Source of the DNA: JAGQPD01 sp020426865
GTDB taxonomy: Bacteria > Planctomycetota > Planctomycetia > Pirellulales > Pirellulaceae
Length of the DNA: 64,000 nucleotides
Assembly (NCBI GenBank): GCA_041399065.1
Contig: JAWKTN010000015.1
Span: 6,338-70,337, forward strand
Direction of reading: 5' to 3'
Numbering within the stretch: the stretch's first letter is position 1; each line of letters opens with the position of its first letter. A program made the translations under genes and the position numbers. Shown here piece after piece: positions 34,048-43,187 of the stretch. The notes under the pieces are model-generated. The model was not told where the DNA came from, ran no database searches, and saw only the letters and a list, made by a program, of their open reading frames with translations.

Positions 34048-35607
34048 CTAAGTCGTCACGTTGGCGTCGATCACTGCCGCGCCAATCGTATCACCGAACA
34101 CATTGACGGTTGTCCGCAAACGGTCCAAAAACCAGTCAATCGCGAGAATCGTGCCGATGCCGCTGGTCGGGATTCCTACGGCGGTCAGCACCATCACCAT
34201 CGTTACCAGGCCAGCTTGGGGGATCCCCGCCGCACCAATTGCCGCCAACGTTGCCGTCAGGAAGACCACGATCAGCTGACCGAGTGCCAGCTTGATCCCC
34301 AAGGCCTGGGCGATAAAAATCACCGCCACCGCTTCGTATAATGCGGTGCCATCCATATTGACCGTGGCCCCTAGCGGCAGCACGAAACCGGCAGAACGGG
34401 ATGAAACCTTGTTATTGTCTTCGACGCATTCGATCGAGATCGGGAGCGTCGCCGAACTGCTCGAAGTACTGAAAGCCGTCAATAATGCTCGCAAGATGTT
34501 ATACGTGTAAATGATCGGATTGCGTTTACCGAATACCGACAAGATGCCGCACAGCACGAGCGAATGCAATGCCAGCCCAAGGCAGACTGCCGCCACGTAT
34601 TTGCCCAGTCGAAACAACTCCGTTATGAACGCATCCCCTCCACCGTTTTCCGCAATTTTGGTAGCGACCAGTCCATAGATACCCAGTGGAGCAAACCAAA
34701 TAACGAGTCCCACCATTTTCATCACGACTTCGTTCGTGGCATTAAAGAAATCGATCACGACTCGGCCGTGATCCCCGACCGTCGTCAATGCTCCGCCAAA
34801 TACTAAAGCAAACACGATCAATGCCAACACATTCGTTTCGCTCGCTGCCAGGAAGATGTTCGACGGGAACATCCCCGACCCCGGTTCCCCTCGGCGCCCT
34901 CGCACGACATCCAACAACATCTGCAGTGCCGATGCGTTTTCGCTGGTAGGCACACTCTCATCGACATACGCAAATGTGTCATCTGCCCCTGTCCCTGGTT
35001 GCATTGCCAATACCAATACGATGCCGATGAATACCGCGATCGCCGTCGTCGAAAAATAGTACGCCAACGTCCAGCCGCCGAGCCGTCCAACCTTGCGGAT
35101 GTCACCCAGCGACGTGATTCCGCAGATCATGCTGGTCACCACCAGCGGTATCACGAGCAACTTGAGCGTTTGCAGAAAGATATCGCCAAAAAACTGCGAC
35201 AGAGTGTGTACGAGCGACGCGACCCAATACGACGTGGTCTGCCGATTCTGCTGCGCTTGCTGTTGAAGTAGCTGCAACCGCGATATCTCTTGCTCGATCT
35301 TGGGAATGTGGCCCCGTATCCGTTCGGCTTCCCGCTGCAGACGATCCCCTTCCTCACCAACCGCATTGCCGGACTGCCGTTGGTAATCGTCCGCCAATTG
35401 CTCCTTCTGTGGAATCGTCTTTTCTAGTCGAGCAATTGCCCGGGTCGGCCCCTCCGTAGCAAGCCACATCGTCCGCCCATAAAAAACTCCCACTAAAGCG
35501 CCGACAACAATCGAGATCAGGATTCCAATCAGTCCATCCAAGCCGTGTCCCTTGGCTCCGGTTCCTGAATGTTGCTCGGCGGTACCGCTATCGTTGGTCC
35601 TGGACAT
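34048..35607 (-). CDS. Dicarboxylate/amino acid:cation symporter (DAACS) with coiled-coil insert
   Basis: 519 residues from ATG 35607 (ATG 35637 is the longer alternative). The C-terminal core has the family signature TSSSSATLPIS and the NMDGTALYE transport motif, so it is a Na/H-coupled uptake carrier for dicarboxylates or acidic amino acids in the inner membrane. Between the first and second membrane helices there is a charged insert of about 75 residues (RLEKTIPQKEQLADDY to EISRLQLLQQQAQQ), predicted as periplasmic coiled coil and absent from GltP/GltT-type carriers. Confidence 0.9.
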   Translation of the reverse strand: MSRTNDSGTAEQHSGTGAKGHGLDGLIGILISIVVGALVGVFYGRTMWLATEGPTRAIARLEKTIPQKEQLADDYQRQSGNAVGEEGDRLQREAERIRGHIPKIEQEISRLQLLQQQAQQNRQTTSYWVASLVHTLSQFFGDIFLQTLKLLVIPLVVTSMICGITSLGDIRKVGRLGGWTLAYYFSTTAIAVFIGIVLVLAMQPGTGADDTFAYVDESVPTSENASALQMLLDVVRGRRGEPGSGMFPSNIFLAASETNVLALIVFALVFGGALTTVGDHGRVVIDFFNATNEVVMKMVGLVIWFAPLGIYGLVATKIAENGGGDAFITELFRLGKYVAAVCLGLALHSLVLCGILSVFGKRNPIIYTYNILRALLTAFSTSSSSATLPISIECVEDNNKVSSRSAGFVLPLGATVNMDGTALYEAVAVIFIAQALGIKLALGQLIVVFLTATLAAIGAAGIPQAGLVTMVMVLTAVGIPTSGIGTILAIDWFLDRLRTTVNVFGDTIGAAVIDANVTT

Positions 35608-35641
35608 GATGAAGCATTCCCTCAGCGATTGACTCAAGTTC

Positions 35642-36634
35642 TTACGGGATCAATACCAGTTTTCCCGCCAACTGGCCGCTCTGCCGGACGGTGCTCGCCT
35701 CTTGCCGGCGATGGGCTTCGGCGGCATCGCACAACGGCAAGACCGTGTCAATGCGAGGTTTCAATCGGCCTGCTACCAACATGTCGTTGATGCGGTCAGC
35801 ACACTCCCGCTGCTCGTCCGCCGTGGCCTTGAACATTACGAAGCCAATGGCGCGACAACCCTTCACATAGAACGGCCCCAGCGGAAACGCTGGTCGAGCG
35901 TCCCGGCCTGCCATCAAAATCAACCGTCCGCGCTCCGACATGCAATTGACGGCGACGTCCAGGTCGGGTTCACGTCGAGTCTCCCAATATAACTGCACTC
36001 CGTCGGTCGCGAACTGCTTGACCGCCGACACAACATCTTGCGCGTCATATCGCACAACTTGATCCGCTCCCAATTCGTGACAAATCTGTGCCTTCTGAGC
36101 ACTCCCCGCTGAGGCAATCACGCGCGCCCCGGCGGCCTTGGCCATCTGCAAAACGGTCGATCCTACTCCTCCCGATCCTCCCTGCACAAATACGGTCTCG
36201 CCCGCCTTTAACTCACCGTCACGAAATAACCCCAAGTGCGCGGTTATTCCCACCAACGCCGTCGCCGCCGCCGTCTCGTCGGTCACACCTTCCGGCAATG
36301 GATATAACCATTGCTCGTCAATCGCACAAAACTCGGCAAACGTCCCCTGCCTCCCCATGAGCCCCTGGTTGCTGCCCCATACCCGATCGCCAACCTGATA
36401 GCGAGTTACATCCCCCCCTACCTCTTCCACGACCCCCGCAATATCGCAGCCAATGACGTAGGGTGTCGGAAGCGGCCAGTAGTTGGCCCCATTCCGAATG
36501 TAGGTGTCGATCGGATTGACCGACACAGCGCCAGTACGCACAAGAACCTGGCCAGAACCTGGCCGAGGCTTCTCCAGTTCCCCAAACGTAATCACTTCGG
36601 GGGGGCCAGTCTGTTCGATATAGGCTGCTTTCAC
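35642..36634 (-). CDS. NADPH:quinone reductase-like zinc-independent dehydrogenase
   Basis: 330 residues from a GTG at 36634 (AGGAG 8 nt upstream). The open frame continues upstream to 37183 through unrelated-looking sequence that overlaps mscL antisense. The MDR-superfamily fold shows VIGCDIAGVVEEVG, the nucleotide motif VFVQGGSGGVGSTVLQMAKAAGA and the C-terminal GQLAGKLVLIP. It lacks the zinc-ligand pattern of alcohol dehydrogenases, which fits the quinone oxidoreductase (QOR/zeta-crystallin) group. It reduces quinones or enones with NADPH in the cytoplasm. It is read in the same direction as the symporter gene, 34 bp upstream of it, and so may be co-transcribed. Confidence 0.88.
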   Translation of the reverse strand: MKAAYIEQTGPPEVITFGELEKPRPGSGQVLVRTGAVSVNPIDTYIRNGANYWPLPTPYVIGCDIAGVVEEVGGDVTRYQVGDRVWGSNQGLMGRQGTFAEFCAIDEQWLYPLPEGVTDETAAATALVGITAHLGLFRDGELKAGETVFVQGGSGGVGSTVLQMAKAAGARVIASAGSAQKAQICHELGADQVVRYDAQDVVSAVKQFATDGVQLYWETRREPDLDVAVNCMSERGRLILMAGRDARPAFPLGPFYVKGCRAIGFVMFKATADEQRECADRINDMLVAGRLKPRIDTVLPLCDAAEAHRRQEASTVRQSGQLAGKLVLIP

Positions 36635-36847
36635 ACCAAGAACTCCTGCTGATGGGTGGCTCGTTTCATCTCTTTGTTGTAACCGACACTCGGCCTCTCG
36701 CCAACTAAGGCATTTTCCTTCGCAACTGCTATTTGTCCAACAGCGTCCATGCGTTACCTTGGGCCGCTCTGCCAATCGCTTTCCGCACGATTGCTGATAG
36801 CCATCCTGACGGCGCGATGTCCCACAAATCGATTTAAGGAAACAAGC

Positions 36848-37264
36848 ATGGGGATCTTCAAGGAATTTAAAGAGTTCGCAGTCCGTGGCAACATGATCGA
36901 CATGGCCGTGGGCATCATCATGGGTGGTGCGTTCGGTGGCGTGGTCAATAGTCTCGTCAAGGACGTGATCATGCCGCCGATTGGCAAGGCGATGAGCGGC
37001 GTCGACTTTTCCAGTCTCGCGTACGTCCTGCAAAGTGCTGACCCGGCGAACAACAAGGAGGCGATCACCATCAGCTACGGTGTGTTCATCAATGCCGTGA
37101 TCAACTTTCTCGTCGTCGCTTTCGCCGTGTTCATGTTGGTCAAGGGGATCAACACCGCGCGCAAGCGATTGGAAGGAGAGCAAGAAGCAGCAACACCTCC
37201 CGAACCTTCGGACGAAGTCAAGTTACTCACGCAAATCCGCGATTCGTTGGCCCATCGCGCCTAA
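36848..37264 (+). CDS. mscL: Large-conductance mechanosensitive channel
   Basis: 138 residues from ATG 36848 with AAGGAAA upstream. The family signature is intact: FKEFAVRGNMIDMAVGIIMGGAFGGVVNSLVKDVIMPPIG for TM1, and GVFINAVINFLVVAFAVFMLVK for TM2, followed by the charged cytoplasmic bundle. It forms the pentameric emergency valve that opens under osmotic downshock. Confidence 0.96.
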   Translation: MGIFKEFKEFAVRGNMIDMAVGIIMGGAFGGVVNSLVKDVIMPPIGKAMSGVDFSSLAYVLQSADPANNKEAITISYGVFINAVINFLVVAFAVFMLVKGINTARKRLEGEQEAATPPEPSDEVKLLTQIRDSLAHRA

Positions 37265-37300
37265 CGGCCGTGATGAAACACTACGTTTTGGTTTTATGGG

Positions 37301-38341
37301 TTAGACCGGAACGCGGGCCCCGGTGGGCAAGACTCTCACCGTCTGCTTCGGCGGCGGCCCGCTTGTGTTCCCAACCTCAAACCACGCCCGCGGCTCGCTC
37401 GTGATCGCGTCCTTGCGCGACCTGCCGTCGGCCAGGGCGATCGCCAAATCGGCGGCGCTACGTCCTAATTGCACAGCGTCTTGACATACTGCTGTCATAC
37501 GTGGATAGCAGATGTCCCGCAAGTCGCAATCGTCGACCCCGACAATCGACAAATCGTCAGGGAGTTCAACGCCCGTTCGGTGGGCCTCATTGATGGCGCC
37601 GAAAGCCACCAACGGGTCGGCAATGAAAACCGCCGTGGGCCGAGCTTGCATCGCCATCCAATTACGCAATAGCTGAGCGCCGTCCATGCGATACGGCGGG
37701 ACGCGGCTGACGAGTCGCTCGTCGAACAACCCCGCATCCGATAACACACTACGATAGGCCTCGAATCGGTCCAAATGGTCGCCGTCGTCACGCTCGCACG
37801 CCGCATAGGCAATCCGTTGATGCCCCATCGCCACCAGATGCTCGACCGCCTCGCGGCTTGCACGTTGTGAGTCCGCGTACATGAATTCCAGCCCCGACTG
37901 CCTAAAGTGATCCCCCAACACCACCACCGGTATCTCTTCGCTGGCCATCGACGCCACCATCGCTCGCTGATCCGCCGTGCACCGCACAATCGCCGCGCGG
38001 ATTCCCTTCCGCGCAAAGAACTGACGAAAGGACTCGGTCTCCCGCTTGTCACGATGCACATCGACAATCGTCAGATCCAATCCGTGCCGTCGCGCCGTAT
38101 CGACTGCCCCTTCCAAACACGATGAATCGTAAGGACTACCAACCGTAAACAACCCGGCATACATCCATGCCAACGAATCGGGCGATCGCTTCCCAACCGC
38201 CGGCGCATAACCACACGACTCAATCGCCGCCAGCACCGACCGTCGCACCTGCGGCGTCACCGATTCGGCGCCGTTGATCACCCGCGATACCGTGGCGATC
38301 GAAACCCCCGCCACCCGTGCCACTTCCCGTATCGATGCCAT
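37301..38341 (-). CDS. LacI/GalR-family transcription regulator
   Basis: 346 residues. The N-terminal HTH is canonical (MASIREVARVAGVSIATVSRVINGAESVTPQVRRSV), followed by a periplasmic-binding-protein-like sensor domain with GVDDCDLRDICYPRMTAV near the C-terminus. It should respond to a sugar ligand. It is divergent from the GH16 gene. Two operator-like palindromes in the shared 300-bp gap (38391-38403 and 38598-38610) suggest it controls itself and that gene. Confidence 0.93.
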   Translation of the reverse strand: MASIREVARVAGVSIATVSRVINGAESVTPQVRRSVLAAIESCGYAPAVGKRSPDSLAWMYAGLFTVGSPYDSSCLEGAVDTARRHGLDLTIVDVHRDKRETESFRQFFARKGIRAAIVRCTADQRAMVASMASEEIPVVVLGDHFRQSGLEFMYADSQRASREAVEHLVAMGHQRIAYAACERDDGDHLDRFEAYRSVLSDAGLFDERLVSRVPPYRMDGAQLLRNWMAMQARPTAVFIADPLVAFGAINEAHRTGVELPDDLSIVGVDDCDLRDICYPRMTAVCQDAVQLGRSAADLAIALADGRSRKDAITSEPRAWFEVGNTSGPPPKQTVRVLPTGARVPV

Positions 38342-38390
38342 CGGTCGATCCCTTTCCTGTTACGCTACCGGTTCAACTGCCTCATTGATC

Positions 38391-38403
38391 TGAAACTGTT
38401 TCA
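38391..38403. promoter_or_regulatory. LacI-type operator candidate O1
   Basis: The 13-mer TGAAACTGTTTCA is a perfect odd palindrome with 6-bp arms, 50 bp before the LacI-family gene. It shares AAACTGTTTC with a second site at 38598-38610. Confidence 0.45.
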
Positions 38404-38534
38404 TCCCAATATAGCCACGAGCCGCCCCTTCGTCAATCAAGTTGGCAAGATGGATGCCGTGATGGGTCAACCAAAAAACCGCGGCACGGACCCCCACAAT
38501 CCGGCAATTCCGCCAGCGAATCCTTACCAAAGCG

Positions 38535-38563
38535 TTGACATGCCCGACCGTCCCAATCATACT
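38535..38563 (+). promoter_or_regulatory. Promoter candidate for the GH16 gene
   Basis: Consensus TTGACA (38535-38540), 17-nt spacer, CATACT (38558-38563). The predicted start is near 38570, just upstream of operator candidate O2. Confidence 0.45.
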
Positions 38564-38597
38564 TGACGGAACAACCGTAACGATCTCCATTGATCCA

Positions 38598-38610
38598 AAA
38601 AACTGTTTCT
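38598..38610. promoter_or_regulatory. LacI-type operator candidate O2
   Basis: AAAAACTGTTTCT has 5 of 6 palindromic pairs around a central T and shares ten bases with O1. It lies about 28-40 nt downstream of the predicted GH16 transcription start, a position suited to repression. Confidence 0.4.
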
Positions 38611-38641
38611 AGCCGTTTCACAAACTGGAGTCGCAATAGCC

Positions 38642-40420
38642 ATGAAGATGCTCCCGTGGATGTTCGCCGCCGTTTCCCTGACAATACTTAGCCCGGTCGT
38701 CCGTTCCACGTCCCATGTCGCCCAAGCACAGCTCCTCTTTCAGGATGACTTTGCCGGTAATGGCGCCGGAAGTGGCAACGTCGACACCTCGGCGTGGCGA
38801 CTCCCCTTCGAAGCGGAAGGAACGTTCGTCGGCCGCACCCAATTCCGCGGGAATCCGGCCACGGATCTGCCGCAACAAGGAATCGCGGAACCGGCCGCCG
38901 CTGACGGTGCTGTCGCCGAGTTTCTGCTCAATACTTTTTCACCCGTTGACCCCGGCAACCAGTTCCTTGGCACGGACCTGCTCAGCAAAAGAAATTTTGC
39001 CCGTGGTGGCGGCATATCCTTCGAAACCCGCGCGCGATTCAAACCCGACACGTCGGCCGGATTGGTGGGTGGTCTGTTCCTGTTCGATGTCCAACGTGAC
39101 GTACCGCCTGGCTCGGGGAACCTCGTCCGTGACGAAATCGACTGGGAATTGCTCGGCAACCAGGCGGTTGCGAGTGGCTCCCAACAGGTGCTTAGCAATT
39201 TCTGGAACGAAGGGACTTTTGACAGCGCCGGCACGCCCCAACTGCACAGCGTTAGCAGTCTTGATCTAACTCAGTTTCAAAACTATCGAGTTGACTGGAC
39301 GCCGCAGTCGATTAAGTGGTACGTCAATGACGCACTCGTACGCACGCAAACGACCGATGTGCCGGACGACCCGATGAAGTTGCATATTAATTTTTGGGCG
39401 CCCGACAGCTCGTTCGCTCAGGCATTTGACAACTCGTTGCAACCAGCCATCACGGAGGCCGAGGGCGAGACCTATGTCCTGCAGGTTGATAGCGTCGCCG
39501 TGTCCCGGTTCAATACGACCGTCAGTGACAACTTACTGACAGATGGCAGTTTTGAAACGGACTTTCCGCTGCCGATCGATTTTGCGACGCCGACAACGAC
39601 CGACACATGGCTGACATTTGGCAACGTATTCCTGGAAGACAGCGACCCGGACGGCCTGGACGTCGCCGTACCAGACCAGGCCCCCGATGGCATCTATATG
39701 GCCAAGACGTTCGGCCCGTTCAACGGCCGGCCGGACGCCTCGGGCCTGCTGCAAAACGTTCCCGCATCGCCAGGGCAGGAATTCGAAGCCAGCGTCAAAG
39801 TGGCAACACCCTCGGGAGACAGTATCCTCGGTAGTGAGAACTATAATACGATTGCCTTGTCGTTTCTCGATGCCAACGGGAACGTACTTCGCGAAGCAAT
39901 CGGCTCCCCCGACAACATGGTCGATACTAACGGCAACGACTTTCCGCTGCTTGATGGTCGCGACCCACACATGATGGAAGATCTCTTTGTCGAAGGCACG
40001 GTATCGGCGATCGCCCCGGAAGGAACGGCCTTTGCCCGCGTCAGCCTCTTCTTCATTCAACTGAATAATCAAGGCGGTGCAGCTTGGTTCGATGATGCGT
40101 CGCTGGTCTTGCTCAGTCCTGAAACGGTAACTTCGCTGTTGGGCGACTACAACGGCAACGGCGTCGTCGATGCGGCCGACTACACGATCTGGAAAGACTC
40201 CTTCGGATCGACAGCCGACTTGGCTGCCGACGGCAATGGCAATGGCGTGATCGACGCCGCGGACTACACGATCTGGAAAGATAATTTCGGCAGCTCGCTG
40301 TCCGGTTCCGCCGTCGCCTCGGTCCCCGAGCCGGCAACGTGCACGCTAGGGTTGTTGCTGCTTGTCGGATTGGTCATACAGCGTTCACGGCCATTGTCAC
40401 ACGGCTGTCCCCAGCCGTAA
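38642..40420 (+). CDS. Exported GH16 glycosidase with dockerin and PEP-CTERM tail
   Basis: 592 residues with a signal peptide (to about residue 30). The GH16 catalytic domain (30-290) has the E165-I-D-W-E169 motif holding nucleophile and acid/base, and NYRVDWTPQSIKWYVND. A jelly-roll, carbohydrate-binding-like domain follows (about 300-495). Then come two dockerin type I calcium loops (DYNGNGVVDAADYTIWKDSF and DGNGNGVIDAADYTIWKDNF) and a PEP-CTERM sorting signal (VPEPATCTLGLLLLVGLV, then basic residues). GH16 members cut beta-1,3/1,4-glucans or galactans such as laminarin, agar or carrageenan; the substrate cannot be fixed from sequence. The last eight codons (LSHGCPQP) derive from the dispersed CACGGCTG repeat. 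Likely controlled by the divergent LacI regulator. Confidence 0.88.
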   Translation: MKMLPWMFAAVSLTILSPVVRSTSHVAQAQLLFQDDFAGNGAGSGNVDTSAWRLPFEAEGTFVGRTQFRGNPATDLPQQGIAEPAAADGAVAEFLLNTFSPVDPGNQFLGTDLLSKRNFARGGGISFETRARFKPDTSAGLVGGLFLFDVQRDVPPGSGNLVRDEIDWELLGNQAVASGSQQVLSNFWNEGTFDSAGTPQLHSVSSLDLTQFQNYRVDWTPQSIKWYVNDALVRTQTTDVPDDPMKLHINFWAPDSSFAQAFDNSLQPAITEAEGETYVLQVDSVAVSRFNTTVSDNLLTDGSFETDFPLPIDFATPTTTDTWLTFGNVFLEDSDPDGLDVAVPDQAPDGIYMAKTFGPFNGRPDASGLLQNVPASPGQEFEASVKVATPSGDSILGSENYNTIALSFLDANGNVLREAIGSPDNMVDTNGNDFPLLDGRDPHMMEDLFVEGTVSAIAPEGTAFARVSLFFIQLNNQGGAAWFDDASLVLLSPETVTSLLGDYNGNGVVDAADYTIWKDSFGSTADLAADGNGNGVIDAADYTIWKDNFGSSLSGSAVASVPEPATCTLGLLLLVGLVIQRSRPLSHGCPQP

Positions 40421-40437
40421 TGTTACACGGCTGTCCC
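40399..40437. repeat. CACGGCTGTCC repeat, two copies
   Basis: ACGGCTG (40401-40407) pairs with CAGCCGT (40412-40418), and a second ACACGGCTGTCC copy starts at 40425. The first copy supplies the stop-proximal codons of the GH16 gene. It is related to the element at 19035-19078. Confidence 0.55.
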
Positions 40438-40815
40438 AACACGCGACCTCTATCAACGGACCCAGCCGCGAGCCGATCAAAACTCAATTTCGCAACTCCT
40501 TATCGCGGAAAGGGCACGGGTGAGGATGGGGAAGCACGACGGGCTTTGTTGACACCCCACGGGTAACTCGCCAACACAGTCCTCATCGGTGATTCTTGAC
40601 AATCCACCCTGCCCGTCAGGTGGCCTGACACAAGCTTCGATAGTCCGGCTGGAGACTGCTGAGGAACGATACTCGGGCACGATCGCTCGGACCTGTCGGA
40701 ATCGACCAGATCCGATAGAATCATTCCTAAAATCGTGTTGCATCGATCATCGACAATCCACAAGCGGCGATCGATGGGCGAAACGACACCAACCAGGAAC
40801 GATTCAATTTTGGCC
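40421..40815. other. Intergenic upstream of tex
   Basis: Nothing is recognised beyond the CACGGCTG repeat at its left end. A TTGACA near 40597 has no acceptable -10 at the right distance. Confidence 0.35.
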
Positions 40816-42987
40816 ATGGATAACCAACAATCGCAAGTCGACGAAACGTTTCGTCAAATCGCGACGAGCTTGTCGCTTGGCATCAAGCAGGTGCGAGTGG
40901 TCGTCGAATTATTGACGGCCGGCAACACCATTCCATTCATTGCCCGATACCGCAAGGAGGCGACCGGTGGGCTGGACGAGTCCGCCCTACGCGCGATCGA
41001 AGACGCCTGGGAAAAGGCGCAGGAACTTTCCTCGCGAAAGCAGACGGTCCTGAAGACCATCGACAGCCAGGGGAAACTAACCGATTCATTGCGCAGGCAA
41101 ATCGAGGCCTGCGTTGATCTGACGGCCCTCGAAGCACTCTACCTGCCCTACAAACCCAAACGGCGCACGCGCGCGACGATTGCACGCGAACGCGGCCTGC
41201 AGCCATTGGCGGATCTACTGATTGCTCAACGATCGTTGGGGCGGACCCGTGAGTCGATCCTCCAGCCGTACGTTGCACCAGAAAGGGAAGTCGCCGATGC
41301 AGACGCGGCCTTAGCCGGGGCTCTCGATATTGTCGCCGAGCATTGGTCCGATCAGGCTGAGACACGAAAGTGGCTTGTGGATCTCGCGGTTGCCAACGGA
41401 CAACTCATATCACAGCTGAAACGCGGCAAGAAGGACGAGTCGGGTAAATTCGAGCTGTATCATGATCATCGTGAATCGATATCGCGAGCTCCCTCGCACC
41501 GCGTATTGGCGATGCTGCGAGGCGACACCGAGGGGCTATTGCGAGTCGGCATTGCCCTCGATGACGACCAGATTCTGGCATCGCTCAAGCCACGACTTGT
41601 CCACAACCCCAACTTCGAATTTCGGCGGGACCTGCTGAATACTGTCGTTGATTGCTACGAGCGTTTGCTATTGCCCGCCACGGAGTCATCGGTCCTGCAA
41701 ATGTTGAAGGAGCGATCGGACGACGAAGCGATCTCTGTTTTTGGCAAAAATCTTCGGACGCTGCTGCTGGCCGCACCGGCAGGCCCACGAGTCACGATGG
41801 GAATCGATCCTGGATTCCGTACGGGCTGCAAAGTTGCCGTCGTCGATGGAACAGGGCGGTTCCTCGAAAATACCACCATCTATCCCACCCCGCCCGCTAG
41901 CGACCAACAGGCGGCCGAAGCAACGCTCGTCAAGCTGATCGAAAAGCATCATGTCGAATTGATTGCCATCGGCAACGGCACCGCCTCGCGGGAAACCGAT
42001 GCCTTCGTATCGGAGTTGATCCGACGCCGGCAATTGACGGTCACAAAAGTGATGGTCAGCGAATCGGGCGCTTCAATTTATTCGGCAAGTGAATTGGCGG
42101 CACGCGAGTTTCCAGACCTCGACGTCACCGTACGGGGTGCCATCAGCATCGCACGACGGTTGCAAGACCCGTTGGCTGAATTAGTGAAGACCGATCCTAA
42201 ATCGATCGGCGTCGGACAGTATCAGCACGACGTCAATCAAAGCCGATTGCGAAAGTGCCTCGATCGAGAAGTCGAATCTTGCGTCAACAGCGTGGGGGTC
42301 GACGTCAACATGGCAAGTGCTGCGTTGCTCTCTCACGTCGCCGGAATCGGACCGAAACTAGCCAACGCCATCGTGGCGTATCGCGACGGCAAAGGTAAAT
42401 TCTCCAACAGGCAACAACTGCTGAAGGTACCCAAACTCGGCCAAAAGGCCTTCGAGCAAGCGGCTGGTTTCCTGCGGATCCGCGATGGCAACGATCCGCT
42501 GGACAATTCGGCCGTGCATCCGGAAAGCTACCACGTGGTGCAGCGGATGGCCCATCAGCTAAACGTACCCTGCCAATCACTGGTCGGCAATGCGACGTTG
42601 GCCAGCAAACTGGATGCGCAGCTGTTCGTGGACGAGCGGTGTGGATTACCGACTGTGCAGGATATTTTGGAGGAATTGGCCAAACCGGGCCGCGACCCGC
42701 GCGACGAGTTCCGAGTCGCCGAGTTTGCCGAGGGTGTTCACGATATCAGCGACGTCAAGCCGGGCATGGTCTTGGAGGGAGTGGTCACGAATGTGACCCG
42801 CTTTGGAGCGTTTGTCGATCTGGGAGTCCATCAAGATGGCCTGATTCACATCTCGCAACTGGCCGATCAATACGTCGCAGATCCGAGCGACGTCGTATCG
42901 GTCGGCGACGTCGTTCGCGTGAAGGTCCTTGAAGTCGACATCGACCGTCGCCGGATCTCGCTTAGTAGAAAACAGCTCAGCGGCTAG
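40816..42987 (+). CDS. tex: Tex RNA-binding transcription accessory protein
   Basis: 723 residues from ATG 40816. The 27 upstream codons of the open frame are not family-like. Domains in order: N-terminal Tex helical region (VRVVVELLTAGNTIPFIARYRKEATGGLDE), YqgF/RNase H-like domain (MGIDPGFRTGCKVAVVD), HhH motifs (LSHVAGIGPKLANAIVAYRDGKGKF), and a C-terminal S1 RNA-binding domain (GMVLEGVVTNVTRFGAFVDLGVHQDGLIHIS). It associates with RNA polymerase and nucleic acid, affecting transcription and stress tolerance. Confidence 0.95.
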   Translation: MDNQQSQVDETFRQIATSLSLGIKQVRVVVELLTAGNTIPFIARYRKEATGGLDESALRAIEDAWEKAQELSSRKQTVLKTIDSQGKLTDSLRRQIEACVDLTALEALYLPYKPKRRTRATIARERGLQPLADLLIAQRSLGRTRESILQPYVAPEREVADADAALAGALDIVAEHWSDQAETRKWLVDLAVANGQLISQLKRGKKDESGKFELYHDHRESISRAPSHRVLAMLRGDTEGLLRVGIALDDDQILASLKPRLVHNPNFEFRRDLLNTVVDCYERLLLPATESSVLQMLKERSDDEAISVFGKNLRTLLLAAPAGPRVTMGIDPGFRTGCKVAVVDGTGRFLENTTIYPTPPASDQQAAEATLVKLIEKHHVELIAIGNGTASRETDAFVSELIRRRQLTVTKVMVSESGASIYSASELAAREFPDLDVTVRGAISIARRLQDPLAELVKTDPKSIGVGQYQHDVNQSRLRKCLDREVESCVNSVGVDVNMASAALLSHVAGIGPKLANAIVAYRDGKGKFSNRQQLLKVPKLGQKAFEQAAGFLRIRDGNDPLDNSAVHPESYHVVQRMAHQLNVPCQSLVGNATLASKLDAQLFVDERCGLPTVQDILEELAKPGRDPRDEFRVAEFAEGVHDISDVKPGMVLEGVVTNVTRFGAFVDLGVHQDGLIHISQLADQYVADPSDVVSVGDVVRVKVLEVDIDRRRISLSRKQLSG

Positions 42988-43109
42988 GGTTGGGATAAGT
43001 GGGCGGATGCGGGACCGGCACCATGGCCGCGACAGGGGCCCCGCCAACACGGCATGGATCGCGGCCTTTCCTCAACTCGACGTCGCGACGAGCGGCTCCG
43101 GGCCCCCAT

Positions 43110-43156
43110 ACCTAGAACCATACAGCATTGAATACCTAGAACCATACAGCATCAAT
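43110..43156. repeat. 24/23-bp tandem duplication between convergent genes
   Basis: Two adjacent copies of a unit beginning ACCTAGAACCATACAGCAT, the second one base shorter, followed by a third partial ACCTAG. Confidence 0.75.
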
Positions 43157-43176
43157 ACCTAGAGGTGCTAGGTATT
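43154..43176. repeat. Inverted repeat AATACCTAG/CTAGGTATT
   Basis: 9-bp perfect arms with a 5-nt loop in the 3' region between tex and the convergent oxidoreductase gene. It may act as a terminator hairpin for either side, though a T tract is lacking. It is related to 16565-16589. Confidence 0.5.
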
Positions 43177-43187
43177 CGCCACCTGGC

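Noticed and set aside
36635..37183. Long N-terminal extension of the quinone reductase gene running through mscL
   Set aside because: It is antisense to mscL and not family-like; GTG 36634 has AGGAG at the right distance.
40597..40625. TTGACA as a tex promoter
   Set aside because: No -10-like hexamer at 16-18 nt.
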